Part shown: one piece after another, positions 34,461-39,473 of the stretch
Numbering within the stretch: position 1 is the stretch's first letter
How the letters are laid out: each line of letters opens with the position of its first letter
Source: a virus
Length of the DNA stretch: 45,436 bases
Virus record (IMG/VR): IMGVR_UViG_3300025771_000048
Location: 1-45,436 of that record
Reading direction: 5' to 3' (one strand)
Program-made: the position numbers and the translations under genes
Notes under the pieces: generated by a model
What the model saw: only the letters and a program-made list of their open reading frames with translations
What the model was told of the DNA's origin: nothing
The model's database searches: none

Positions 34461-34479
34461 AGGCGCAAAAGCGCTTTTT
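34461..34479 (+). terminator. Plus-strand Rho-independent terminator
   Basis: Stem AGGCGC - AAAA - GCGCTT followed by a T-run (GCGCTTTTTAAT). Orientation is plus, opposite to the flanking genes, so it ends a short transcript starting near the SOS box. It overlaps the stop codon region of the small terminase gene. Confidence 0.7.
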
Positions 34480-34945
34480 AATCTCCGTAATTAATTTCGA
34501 ATTGGATTGGCTCGTCTGAATCTCCAGCCGCAATTTCGAGCTGGCTTCGTTTACCCCATTTCCTAGGAAAACTTCTCTCCAAGAACCACGCACTAGCCTG
34601 CCATACTCCATTGTCAGCAGCCTTCCTAATATTCCTTATGTGTGCGCCTTCTGCCTCGGCTCTTGCTTTTTTTACTGCCTCCGAAAACTCCAAAAACGGC
34701 AAAATAACCTCACCTTCTTGGGCTTCGTCCAAAGGGGCAATAAGGGAATTGTCATTAGCTGGTGCCGGGAGCTCTTTGCCACTCTCTAGTTGCTTGCTTT
34801 CGTCATCCCCTTTTTTCATCCATTCATAATAAGTAGAGGGGGAAATACCAGCCATAATAGCGGCATCCTCTTGGTAGTAACCAAGTTTTAGCCAATTACA
34901 TATGTTTTCCTGCACTTCGGGTGTAAGTTTGGTAGGTCTTGCCAT
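34478..34945 (-). CDS. terS: Terminase small subunit
   Basis: I choose the ATG at 34943-34945 because the sequence from there (MARPTKLTPEVQENICNWLK) is the classic start of this family; the open frame runs 56 codons further upstream but without similar sequence. The 155-residue protein has an N-terminal helix-turn-helix (YYQEDAAIMAGISPSTYYEW), a central helix with Ala/Glu repeats (FSEAVKKARAEAEGAHI) and the C-terminal AWFLERSFPRKWGKRSQ. It recognises the packaging site and presents DNA to TerL. It is separated from terL by ~2.6 kb of seven small genes, an uncommon layout. Confidence 0.87.
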   Translation of the reverse strand: MARPTKLTPEVQENICNWLKLGYYQEDAAIMAGISPSTYYEWMKKGDDESKQLESGKELPAPANDNSLIAPLDEAQEGEVILPFLEFSEAVKKARAEAEGAHIRNIRKAADNGVWQASAWFLERSFPRKWGKRSQLEIAAGDSDEPIQFEINYGD

Positions 34946-35008
34946 ACGCTTGATTTTACCAGCCCCTAGGACGAAACTAAGGATTTTCAAGTATCGAAAA
35001 ACCAGAAA

Positions 35009-35014
35009 ATTATA
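35009..35014 (-). promoter_or_regulatory. Possible -10 element for terS transcript
   Basis: On the minus strand TATAAT matches a consensus -10 and would start transcription about 57 bases before the terS ATG. I see no convincing -35 at the usual spacing. The 241-base gap between terS and the first plus-strand gene is the divergent control region of the genome. Confidence 0.4.
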
Positions 35015-35063
35015 TGGACACCGCTTGGCCTCGCCTATAACTATTTGTTTAATACAAGTACCA

Positions 35064-35074
35064 CCCCTGGGGTA
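35064..35074. promoter_or_regulatory. Palindrome ACCCCTGGGGT, possible operator
   Basis: This 11-base palindrome with one central unpaired base sits in the middle of the divergent intergenic region, followed by TATAAC. It has the look of a dimeric regulator site that could control both arms. No duplicate was noticed elsewhere in the gap. Confidence 0.3.
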
Positions 35075-35120
35075 TAACATTTTTACTTTATAGGTAAGAA
35101 TGGTATTTAACAAGTTAAAT

Positions 35121-35158
35121 AACCAGCACGCTATTTGTGTTGGTTTTCATTATAAAAT
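35121..35158 (+). promoter_or_regulatory. Hairpin and AT-rich promoter candidate for plus operon
   Basis: A stem AACCAGCAC - gctattt - GTGTTGGTT (9 pairs, one G-T) lies before TATAAAAT (35151-35158), a -10-like box about 28 bases before the nuclease ATG. The strong ribosome site AAGGAGA follows at 35172. The -35 region is not recognisable, so activation by a regulator binding the inverted repeat is possible. Confidence 0.4.
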
Positions 35159-35186
35159 ACAATAAATATATAAGGAGATAAATTAA

Positions 35187-35816
35187 ATGGCTACATTTAA
35201 GAGAATGATTTCTCCATCATCTATGAAATATTTACCTATTTCAAAAGATGTTAGAGATGTCATCTTTAACCATAAATTTAATACTTATGTAAGTAAAGAA
35301 AGTGAATTTAACAAATATATGTTATTTGTTGGAAATGCTGTCCATTACTTTATTGAGTATTATGTAAATAATAAGTTAGATAGAAATACTGCTTATGTCA
35401 ATGCAATATTAATGGCTAAGACCAAATCAAGTCTTAAGCACGATATAACTCAAGAAGTTATTGATGTAATTGATACTGCAATAGCTAAGGCTTTAGAATT
35501 TCTAAATAACAAAACCTATGATATTGAAGTAAGTGTATATGCTGAAACTGGCTCTAGTCTTTATGATGCTAGTATCGGTGGAACTGCTGATATAGTTATC
35601 TACAATGATGATGATACAGTAACTATTGCTGACTTCAAGAATTATAGAAATCCTAACTCAAGCAATCTTTATAAGCACTATATACAATGTCTAGCTTATG
35701 CTAACTTGATATCTAAGAAACAAGATGTCAAGATTAAAGATATTCAAATAGTATATAACTTACAAGATGAAGTAGTAACTCTACCTTATCAAGAGATTGA
35801 CTTAGATAATATATAG
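35187..35816 (+). CDS. RecB/Cas4-like PD-(D/E)XK nuclease
   Basis: The 209-residue protein has the RecB-type nuclease pattern: His53 in GNAVHYFIEYY, Asp135 in IGGTADIVIYN, the catalytic IADFKNY (Asp149-x-Lys151), and a final QCLAYANLI (Gln167, Tyr171). The enzyme family cuts or resects DNA with two metal ions. As the first gene of the plus-strand operon it is likely early. It may process phage DNA in recombination or destroy host DNA. No Cas4-type cysteines are seen, so it lacks an iron-sulfur cluster. A terminator follows at once. Confidence 0.85.
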   Translation: MATFKRMISPSSMKYLPISKDVRDVIFNHKFNTYVSKESEFNKYMLFVGNAVHYFIEYYVNNKLDRNTAYVNAILMAKTKSSLKHDITQEVIDVIDTAIAKALEFLNNKTYDIEVSVYAETGSSLYDASIGGTADIVIYNDDDTVTIADFKNYRNPNSSNLYKHYIQCLAYANLISKKQDVKIKDIQIVYNLQDEVVTLPYQEIDLDNI

Positions 35817-35850
35817 ACTCTATAGGCAACTGTAGAGTTTATTATATTAT
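35817..35850 (+). terminator. Terminator after nuclease gene
   Basis: Inverted repeat ACTCTA (35817-35822) and TAGAGT (35833-35838) with a 10-base loop, followed by TTATTATATTATTT. The AT-rich T-dense tail fits a modest intrinsic terminator. It separates the nuclease from the small-gene block, which begins with its own promoter-like sequence. Confidence 0.6.
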
Positions 35851-35878
35851 TTCAATAATCACCCAGAACCAGGCATGT

Positions 35879-35904
35879 TTGGTCGATATATACTTTTATA
35901 TAAT
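35879..35904 (+). promoter_or_regulatory. Promoter candidate for the small-gene block
   Basis: TTGGTC and TATAAT with a 14-base gap precede the 41-residue zinc-ribbon gene by about 25 bases. The -10 is exact; the spacing is short for a -35. The position just after a terminator supports a new transcript start. Confidence 0.45.
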
Positions 35905-35928
35905 CAAAAATATAAAGAAAGGACGGAT

Positions 35929-36054
35929 ATGACCGTACAACAAATACGCTGTAAAAGACACAACAAGTCTTTTATGGTAATGCAAACAACAACAAAAGCT
36001 ATGAACATATGTCACATATGTAACATAGAAAAACTAAGAAAGGAGACAGTATGA
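35929..36054 (+). CDS. 41-residue zinc-ribbon peptide
   Basis: A short protein (MTVQQIRCKRHNKSFMVMQT, ending ETV) with Cys8-x2-His11 and Cys28-x2-Cys31, which could bind one zinc. The ribosome site AAAGGACGG lies 7-8 bases before the ATG, and the stop overlaps the next ATG (ATGA). Translation coupling with the membrane protein gene supports it being real. Function unknown. Confidence 0.6.
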   Translation: MTVQQIRCKRHNKSFMVMQTTTKAMNICHICNIEKLRKETV

Positions 36055-36215
36055 CACAGTCAGACCCAATTTATGGGCTAATTGCTATGTCATTTCTGTT
36101 TGGCTTAGGGTTAACACTCTTAGCTGGATGGGTATGGCTATATGCAACTGAGTGGCTAATGGCAAAGTTCAATGTATCTGACCCATTAGACAAACACTAC
36201 AAGAACTTGTTCTAG
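36051..36215 (+). CDS. 54-residue single-span membrane protein
   Basis: The peptide has one long hydrophobic helix (LIAMSFLFGLGLTLLAGWVW, residues 10-29) flanked by a short acidic N-terminus and a polar tail ending DKHYKNLF. A strong site AAAGGAG lies before the ATG within the previous gene. It would sit in the cytoplasmic membrane. Roles such as superinfection exclusion or lysis control are possible but not shown. Its stop is directly followed by a conserved hairpin. Confidence 0.6.
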   Translation: MTQSDPIYGLIAMSFLFGLGLTLLAGWVWLYATEWLMAKFNVSDPLDKHYKNLF

Positions 36216-36260
36216 TAGATAAATCAAGCTCATCTTAACAGGTGGGCTTGGACTTATCTA
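36216..36260 (+). ncRNA. Conserved hairpin, copy 1
   Basis: Lower stem TAGATAA/TTATCTA (7 pairs), internal loop AT against GAC, upper stem CAAGCTCATC/GGTGGGCTTG (10 pairs with two G-U) and six-base loop TTAACA. The same architecture recurs at 36472 with compensatory changes. It begins at the base after a stop codon. The right arm can alternatively pair with a second TAGATAAG at 36267-36274, next to the ribosome site of the following gene, giving a possible switch. Confidence 0.65.
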
Positions 36261-36288
36261 TACGATTAGATAAGAGAAAGATAAAGAC

Positions 36289-36474
36289 ATGGAAACTATG
36301 ATACATGACTTTGTATTTCTGTTCTTTGGTGGACAATCCAATAATCCTATTGCAAAAGCAATGAGATGGATTGCCTACAATACTTTCCCAAGAGATAGTT
36401 GGTTAAGTTACCACTATTGGGAAGGGGACTTAAGAGCAAATTGCTGTAAAGATTGCAGCAGATTTACAAAGTAG
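36289..36474 (+). CDS. Small protein with hydrophobic N-terminus and Cys cluster
   Basis: A 61-residue frame (METMIHDFVFLFFGGQSNNP) with a short hydrophobic stretch near residues 8-14 and a C-terminal CCKDC. The ribosome site is weak (AGAAAG), and its stop TAG is part of the next hairpin. It lies between two copies of the same hairpin, matching the gene-hairpin cassette pattern. No family recognised. Confidence 0.55.
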   Translation: METMIHDFVFLFFGGQSNNPIAKAMRWIAYNTFPRDSWLSYHYWEGDLRANCCKDCSRFTK

Positions 36475-36516
36475 ATAAATCATGCTCATTTGCAAGAGTG
36501 AGCATGGACTTATCTA
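36472..36516 (+). ncRNA. Conserved hairpin, copy 2
   Basis: Lower stem TAGATAA/TTATCTA and internal loop AT/GAC are identical to copy 1. The upper stem is CATGCTCATT/AGTGAGCATG with loop TGCAAG. Relative to copy 1, pair A-U at position 3 has become U-A, and G-U and C-G pairs have become A-U pairs, so the fold is kept while sequence changes. The stop codon of the upstream gene forms the first pairs. No T-tract follows, so it is not simply a terminator. Confidence 0.65.
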
Positions 36517-36553
36517 TATCATCGACTATCTGAAAAGGAAAGGAGGTGAAGTA

Positions 36554-36712
36554 ATGGCAGAAGAAATCTGTAAGGAATGTAACACTGTAGACCCAGCGTC
36601 TCACATTGTACATTCTGGTACAGATGGAATCGTCCTTGGGTTAGCCGAAGGTCAACTTCATAACATTTGTTATGACTGTGGCAATATGGCTGCCTTTGGT
36701 AGAACAGCTTAA
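36554..36712 (+). CDS. 52-residue zinc-ribbon protein
   Basis: The start at 36554 follows a perfect AAAGGAGGTG. The protein has two CxxC pairs (CKEC near residue 6, CYDC near 41), with IVHSGTDGIVLGLAEGQLHN between them, a small zinc-ribbon fold. The 5' leader resembles that of the next gene (CGACTAT, then AAAGGAGGTGA). A pseudoknot candidate begins eight bases after the stop. Function unknown; such ribbons often bind nucleic acid or proteins. Confidence 0.65.
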   Translation: MAEEICKECNTVDPASHIVHSGTDGIVLGLAEGQLHNICYDCGNMAAFGRTA

Positions 36713-36720
36713 TTGCTTCC

Positions 36721-36754
36721 CGGAGATGCTGGCAATCTCTGTTACTCAACCAGC
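36721..36754 (+). repeat. Pseudoknot-like repeat, copy 1
   Basis: Stem 1 CGGAGAT/ATCTCTG encloses GCTGG, which can pair with CCAGC downstream (36750-36754) across an eight-base linker TTACTCAA, giving an H-type pseudoknot. The element is repeated at 37166-37199 with two changes in 34 bases, both in loops. It begins eight bases after the stop codon of the zinc-ribbon gene. Confidence 0.6.
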
Positions 36755-36772
36755 AATAACTAAACAGTTATG

Positions 36773-36800
36773 TAGAGCCCATCAGCAATGGTGGGCTTTA
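36773..36800 (+). ncRNA. Third related hairpin
   Basis: Stem TAGAGCCCATC/GGTGGGCTTTA with loop AGCAAT (11 pairs, two G-U). The top (C-ATC-six bases-GGT-GGGCTT) matches hairpin copy 1, but the lower TAGATAA arms are missing. It lies between the pseudoknot repeat and the leader of the next gene. Confidence 0.5.
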
Positions 36801-36846
36801 TCATATCTGCCTATCCGACTATACGAACCGAAAGGAGGTGATAGTT

Positions 36847-37149
36847 ATGGCTATGCTCAAGGCGTATTTAATTGCGCTTTGGGTCCTGATAGCGAGGCCT
36901 AAATGGTGGAAGGAAGACGGTTACTACGGTAACATTCCTGACATTGTTTATACCATTCGCTTGATGGATGTTCAGTCAGTAGACGAGTTCTGGCGCATGG
37001 AACATTACAGTAGATTCTCAGATTTCTACAAAGATGTTGTAGGTGTTAGACCACGTCACATTGACTGGAAGCATTATTCCATCGAAGAGATGGACGCAGT
37101 CCTCAAAGAAGCTGAGGAACTGTACGGTCCCCTCACCGAAGAGGAATAG
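36847..37149 (+). CDS. 100-residue phage protein with DFYKDVVGVRPR motif
   Basis: I start at the ATG 36847 because AAAGGAGGTG lies just upstream. The protein has a hydrophobic N-terminal helix (MLKAYLIALWVLIARPKWW), then DVQSVDEFWRMEHYSRFSDF and DFYKDVVGVRPRHID near residues 65-80 (a FYKD-G-RPR motif that I recall in small proteins of other phages), and ends in an acidic helix (EEMDAVLKEAEELYG). It may be membrane-associated. Function unknown. It carries the second pseudoknot repeat after its stop. Confidence 0.7.
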   Translation: MAMLKAYLIALWVLIARPKWWKEDGYYGNIPDIVYTIRLMDVQSVDEFWRMEHYSRFSDFYKDVVGVRPRHIDWKHYSIEEMDAVLKEAEELYGPLTEEE

Positions 37150-37165
37150 TGTGCCTGACACTGTC

Positions 37166-37199
37166 CGGAGATGCTGGAAATCTCTGTCACTCAACCAGC
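37166..37199 (+). repeat. Pseudoknot-like repeat, copy 2
   Basis: Stem 1 CGGAGAT/ATCTCTG, loop GCTGGAA, linker TCACTCAA and CCAGC, the same potential pseudoknot as copy 1. The two differences from copy 1 are in loops and leave both stems intact. It starts 16 bases after the upstream stop, preceded by a small hairpin AGTGT-gcctg-ACACT. Confidence 0.6.
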
Positions 37200-37205
37200 C
37201 GTAAT

Positions 37206-37409
37206 CCACACGCAAGTGGCAAGTAACTAAACCGTCCTGAGCATGACATAAAACTGCTCTGATAAGCAGGTTTCTAGTACCAACTTAACAAACTAGAGAA
37301 CATAACAAGCTGGAAGCCGATTACAGTGGGCTGAGTCCATAGTGTGTATTGTAGCGAGGTACACAGTATGGGCTTAGGCCCACCCGTAATTGTCTAACAA
37401 AAGTTAGAC
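37206..37409 (+). ncRNA. Highly structured 5' leader of the 337-codon gene
   Basis: About 285 bases between genes hold no convincing gene but a series of hairpins: CCAC-acgcaa-GTGG (37206-37219), CTGCT-ctgata-AGCAG (37254-37269), CTAGT/ACTAG (37274-37296), a long stem from GTGGGC (37326) to GCCCAC (37378-37383) capped by TGTGTA/TACACA, and GTCTAAC-AAAA-GTTAGAC (37392-37409), then AAAGGGG and a TTG start. It could be a riboswitch or attenuator or a stable RNA. I do not match it to a known class. Confidence 0.55.
37313..37339 (+). repeat. Left arm of long inverted repeat
   Basis: GAAGCCGATT-A-CAGTGGGCTGAG-T-CCA is complementary to 38460-38485 over about 25 pairs with one mismatch, one bulge and one wobble. 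The arms flank the 337-codon gene. The right part of this arm also takes part in the local long hairpin, so the two pairings exclude each other. Confidence 0.7.
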
Positions 37410-37435
37410 CGGGTTAATCCGAAAGGGGTATTCTT

Positions 37436-38449
37436 TTGAAGTCATTCAGAAAAATACTAAGTCGAGAAATGAATGTGAACAAGTTCATGTTCTTTTTCGC
37501 ACTCCTTGGATGTGAGACAATTGATGCTGCAAAGCAGAAGTTGTACTCTCCATCTTTGGAGGCCTTGAGAGAGGCTGTAATCAGGGTTACTGATGAATCC
37601 CATGTTTGGGAATTCAAAGGTATCGTCCCAGGTACTTTTACAAGTATCTTAAATTCATATCCAGAGGGAACCTTTGCACAGGTCAAGTCTGTTTATGGCA
37701 AGTTCGAGAAAGTATTTGCAGAAGCAAATTACATTCCAGAGCTAGGTCATGAGCAGCTTGGTATTACTGTCAGAGACTCTGAGGGTATGGTAATCAGCGA
37801 TGTCAAGCCATGCTGGACAGGTAAGCGATTCTACAAAAACATAGACGGTGTCTATACAGAAGTAGAAATGCGTAATCTGTACAAAGTGACAAACATCGGG
37901 GATGGTAAGTCAGAAGTTGAGGCAACTCACTCTAGACCAGCCATGTCTTTTTATGGAGACTGTTTCATATGTGCTAGCACATGGGCAGACGGTTCACCAA
38001 GAAGATGTGAGCAAGCCATCCAAGATACTAAAGAAGCTCAGATAGAAGCTTGCTATAACCAGAAAGCCATTCTGGATAAGCACAGAGCTCCTATGTATGC
38101 TGTAGCTAAGGATAGAGGATTTGACAAATTCTCAATTATTTATGCACTGCATCAAGAGCTTGATAAAGTATCTCCACTTAGAAGAGCAAGAAGAAACTAT
38201 CGTCAATTGCAAATGCAACTTGATGATGTTAACTTTGCGCTTGACTATGTGAGTGGAAACTTAGCTGCTGAAGTAAAGTCAGCCAATAAGGATGCAGTCA
38301 AAACTGTACTTAAATCCAACATTGGGGACAAATACAAAGGTGGTAAAGTACTTAACACTAAGTGGGCAGTTAAGGACCTTAAGAAAAAGCAGATAGTTAT
38401 TGCTAGTCAGATAGCAAATGCTGAAGCTTTGATTAAGAACTTAGCTTAA
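37436..38449 (+). CDS. 337-residue protein of unknown function
   Basis: The start is TTG at 37436-37438 with AAAGGGG seven bases before. The protein is soluble with an N-terminal helical part (MNVNKFMFFFALLGCETIDA), a middle of mixed strands (GHEQLGITVRDSEGMVISDV, WTGKRFYKNIDGVYTEVEMR), a CFICASTW segment, and a basic helical C-terminus with likely coiled coil (RRARRNYRQLQMQLDDVNFA; DLKKKQIVIASQIANAEAL). I recognise no enzyme family. It is framed by inverted repeats and a long structured leader, so its expression is probably RNA-regulated. The position in the early operon suggests takeover or DNA-related function. Confidence 0.75.
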   Translation: MKSFRKILSREMNVNKFMFFFALLGCETIDAAKQKLYSPSLEALREAVIRVTDESHVWEFKGIVPGTFTSILNSYPEGTFAQVKSVYGKFEKVFAEANYIPELGHEQLGITVRDSEGMVISDVKPCWTGKRFYKNIDGVYTEVEMRNLYKVTNIGDGKSEVEATHSRPAMSFYGDCFICASTWADGSPRRCEQAIQDTKEAQIEACYNQKAILDKHRAPMYAVAKDRGFDKFSIIYALHQELDKVSPLRRARRNYRQLQMQLDDVNFALDYVSGNLAAEVKSANKDAVKTVLKSNIGDKYKGGKVLNTKWAVKDLKKKQIVIASQIANAEALIKNLA

Positions 38450-38456
38450 AACTAAA

Positions 38457-38485
38457 CAGTGGCTCAGTCCACTGCAATCGGCTTC
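38457..38485 (+). repeat. Right arm of inverted repeat with internal hairpin
   Basis: The arm 38460-38485 pairs with 37313-37339. It also forms its own perfect hairpin CAGTGG-CTCAGT-CCACTG (38457-38474) beginning eight bases after the stop of the 337-codon gene. There is no T-tract after it, so an ordinary terminator is unlikely. Confidence 0.65.
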
Positions 38486-38514
38486 TACTTGAAAATACAA
38501 AAAAATAAATTGAC

Positions 38515-38528
38515 AATAGGAAACTATT
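38515..38528 (+). promoter_or_regulatory. Ribosome site in GNRA-loop hairpin
   Basis: AATAG-GAAA-CTATT: a five-pair stem with a GAAA tetraloop that exposes AGGAAA partly in the loop, three bases before the ATG at 38532. Two more genes have the same arrangement, with a compensated outer pair. Confidence 0.5.
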
Positions 38529-38531
38529 CTC

Positions 38532-39080
38532 ATGAGTGGAACAAACCACACAAAAGTACAAAACAAAGAAGCTAATGAAATGCTTAATGACTTAACAGGA
38601 GAGCATGTGTATGACACATTCTGTTTCTGTAAGCGTTGTGATTCAATAGCTGGATTGTACAAAGTAAGACAAAATAACCTAGATGCAATTGTTGAAAAAT
38701 ACAAAGGCACATGTGTTATGAAAGAGAATGAGTTTGGAGAAATGGTTCATGACTCTGAAACATGTAGAGATGCAGTGCAAACTCTATGTTCAGAGAAGAG
38801 ACACTATTTTAACTCATGGTTACTCTTTCTTATTAATTTTGACATTGAAGCATTTGCTTGGAAAAGAATTGCTGCAAGAGTCAGAAATAATAACTTGTTG
38901 TTAGATATGACTGATGTTAATGCTTGTAGGTCAGAAGTAGCTTTTGAAGTTCAAAAGTTATGGGACCTTAGAGATAAGCTAAACAATAGCCCATTTCTAA
39001 GAACACACTCAAATCAAAGTATTGATTATGTGGAGACATCCCCATTTTCATCTTTGAAGTTACTTATACAATTTAAGTAA
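38532..39080 (+). CDS. 182-residue protein of unknown function
   Basis: A soluble, Cys-containing protein. The N-terminal part has CFCKRC near residues 31-36 with two more cysteines around 61 and 78 (GTCVMKEN, SETCRDAV), perhaps one metal site. The middle has a hydrophobic helix (NSWLLFLINFDIEAFAWKRI) and the C-terminus a helix (VAFEVQKLWDLRDKLNN). No family recognised. It is the first of three genes with GNRA-loop ribosome sites and is followed by a structured RNA segment. Confidence 0.72.
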   Translation: MSGTNHTKVQNKEANEMLNDLTGEHVYDTFCFCKRCDSIAGLYKVRQNNLDAIVEKYKGTCVMKENEFGEMVHDSETCRDAVQTLCSEKRHYFNSWLLFLINFDIEAFAWKRIAARVRNNNLLLDMTDVNACRSEVAFEVQKLWDLRDKLNNSPFLRTHSNQSIDYVETSPFSSLKLLIQFK

Positions 39081-39093
39081 CAAATACATAATA

Positions 39094-39162
39094 TAGCATA
39101 CTGACGGGCTGGGAGCCTGCAGTGTTTTTGACAGGGCGGGCACCCATAACTCCGTATGCTTA
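39094..39162 (+). ncRNA. Structured intergenic RNA closed by AGCATAC/GTATGCT
   Basis: A perfect seven-pair outer stem, AGCATAC (39095-39101) and GTATGCT (39154-39160), encloses ~52 unusually GC-rich bases (GGGCTGGGAGCCTGC and CAGGGCGGGCACCC) with a TTTTT loop. The local GC stands out from the AT-rich flanks. It lies 30 bases before the next ATG. It may be a regulatory RNA or attenuator; no known class matched by eye. Confidence 0.55.
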
Positions 39163-39175
39163 AAATATATAAACA

Positions 39176-39187
39176 ATAGGAAACTAT
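39176..39187 (+). promoter_or_regulatory. Ribosome site in GNRA-loop hairpin
   Basis: ATAG-GAAA-CTAT, four-pair stem and GAAA loop, four bases before the ATG at 39192. Second of three related leaders (ACAATAGGAAACTAT). Confidence 0.5.
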
Positions 39188-39191
39188 AACA

Positions 39192-39461
39192 ATGAAACTA
39201 AACAATCAAATTAAGCACGAGCTTGGAATGATTGACGACAATCAAGCAGAAGAATCTACATTTGAAAAAATGGTAGACGAATTTAGCTTGGGTCGTAAAC
39301 CAAAGCACAATGGCGGTAGAAAGTATTCTATCGAGAAAAAATCTAAAGCCAGAAATGCACGTTTAGCTAAGAAAGCTAGACAAGAACAAAGAGCAAGAGA
39401 GCATTCAGCTGCGAAAGCGTTGGACCATCAATTGCTACACAATAAAATAAATAAAATATAG
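39192..39461 (+). CDS. 89-residue very basic protein
   Basis: The N-terminal third is mixed (MKLNNQIKHELGMIDDNQAE), while the rest is rich in Lys, Arg and Ala (RKYSIEKKSKARNARLAKKA), probably one long helix that could bind nucleic acid. No family recognised. The gene follows the GC-rich structured RNA and lies 12 bases before the next gene. RNA or DNA binding is an inference from charge. Confidence 0.65.
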   Translation: MKLNNQIKHELGMIDDNQAEESTFEKMVDEFSLGRKPKHNGGRKYSIEKKSKARNARLAKKARQEQRAREHSAAKALDHQLLHNKINKI

Positions 39462-39470
39462 GAGACTATA
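39457..39470 (+). promoter_or_regulatory. Ribosome site in GNRA-loop hairpin
   Basis: TATAG-GAGA-CTATA: five-pair stem with a GAGA tetraloop, three bases before the ATG at 39474. The outer pair is T-A where the first copy has A-T, and the loop changes from GAAA to GAGA while staying GNRA. Confidence 0.5.
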
Positions 39471-39473
39471 ACA

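Noticed and set aside
34946-35113. Longer N-terminus for the small terminase
   Set aside because: The 56 extra residues do not resemble the family and would cover the divergent promoter region; the internal MARPTKLTPE start is typical.
36519-37215. Minus-strand frames over the pseudoknot repeats, sharing a short RDxQHLR-like peptide
   Set aside because: The shared peptide is explained by the repeated DNA element; the same repeat is open in several frames, so it gives no evidence of coding.
37250-37300. Hammerhead-like CTGATAAG next to paired segments
   Set aside because: The core would need CUGAUGA and a matching GAAA; these are not present in the right order.
37320-37390. Possible tRNA or tmRNA in the structured leader
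   Set aside because: The long stem is a simple extended hairpin; no T-loop sequence, anticodon arm or CCA-type end could be placed.
38510-38515. TTGACA as a -35 promoter box
   Set aside because: No -10 box occurs at the right spacing before the gene; it arises from the repeated ACAATAGG leader.
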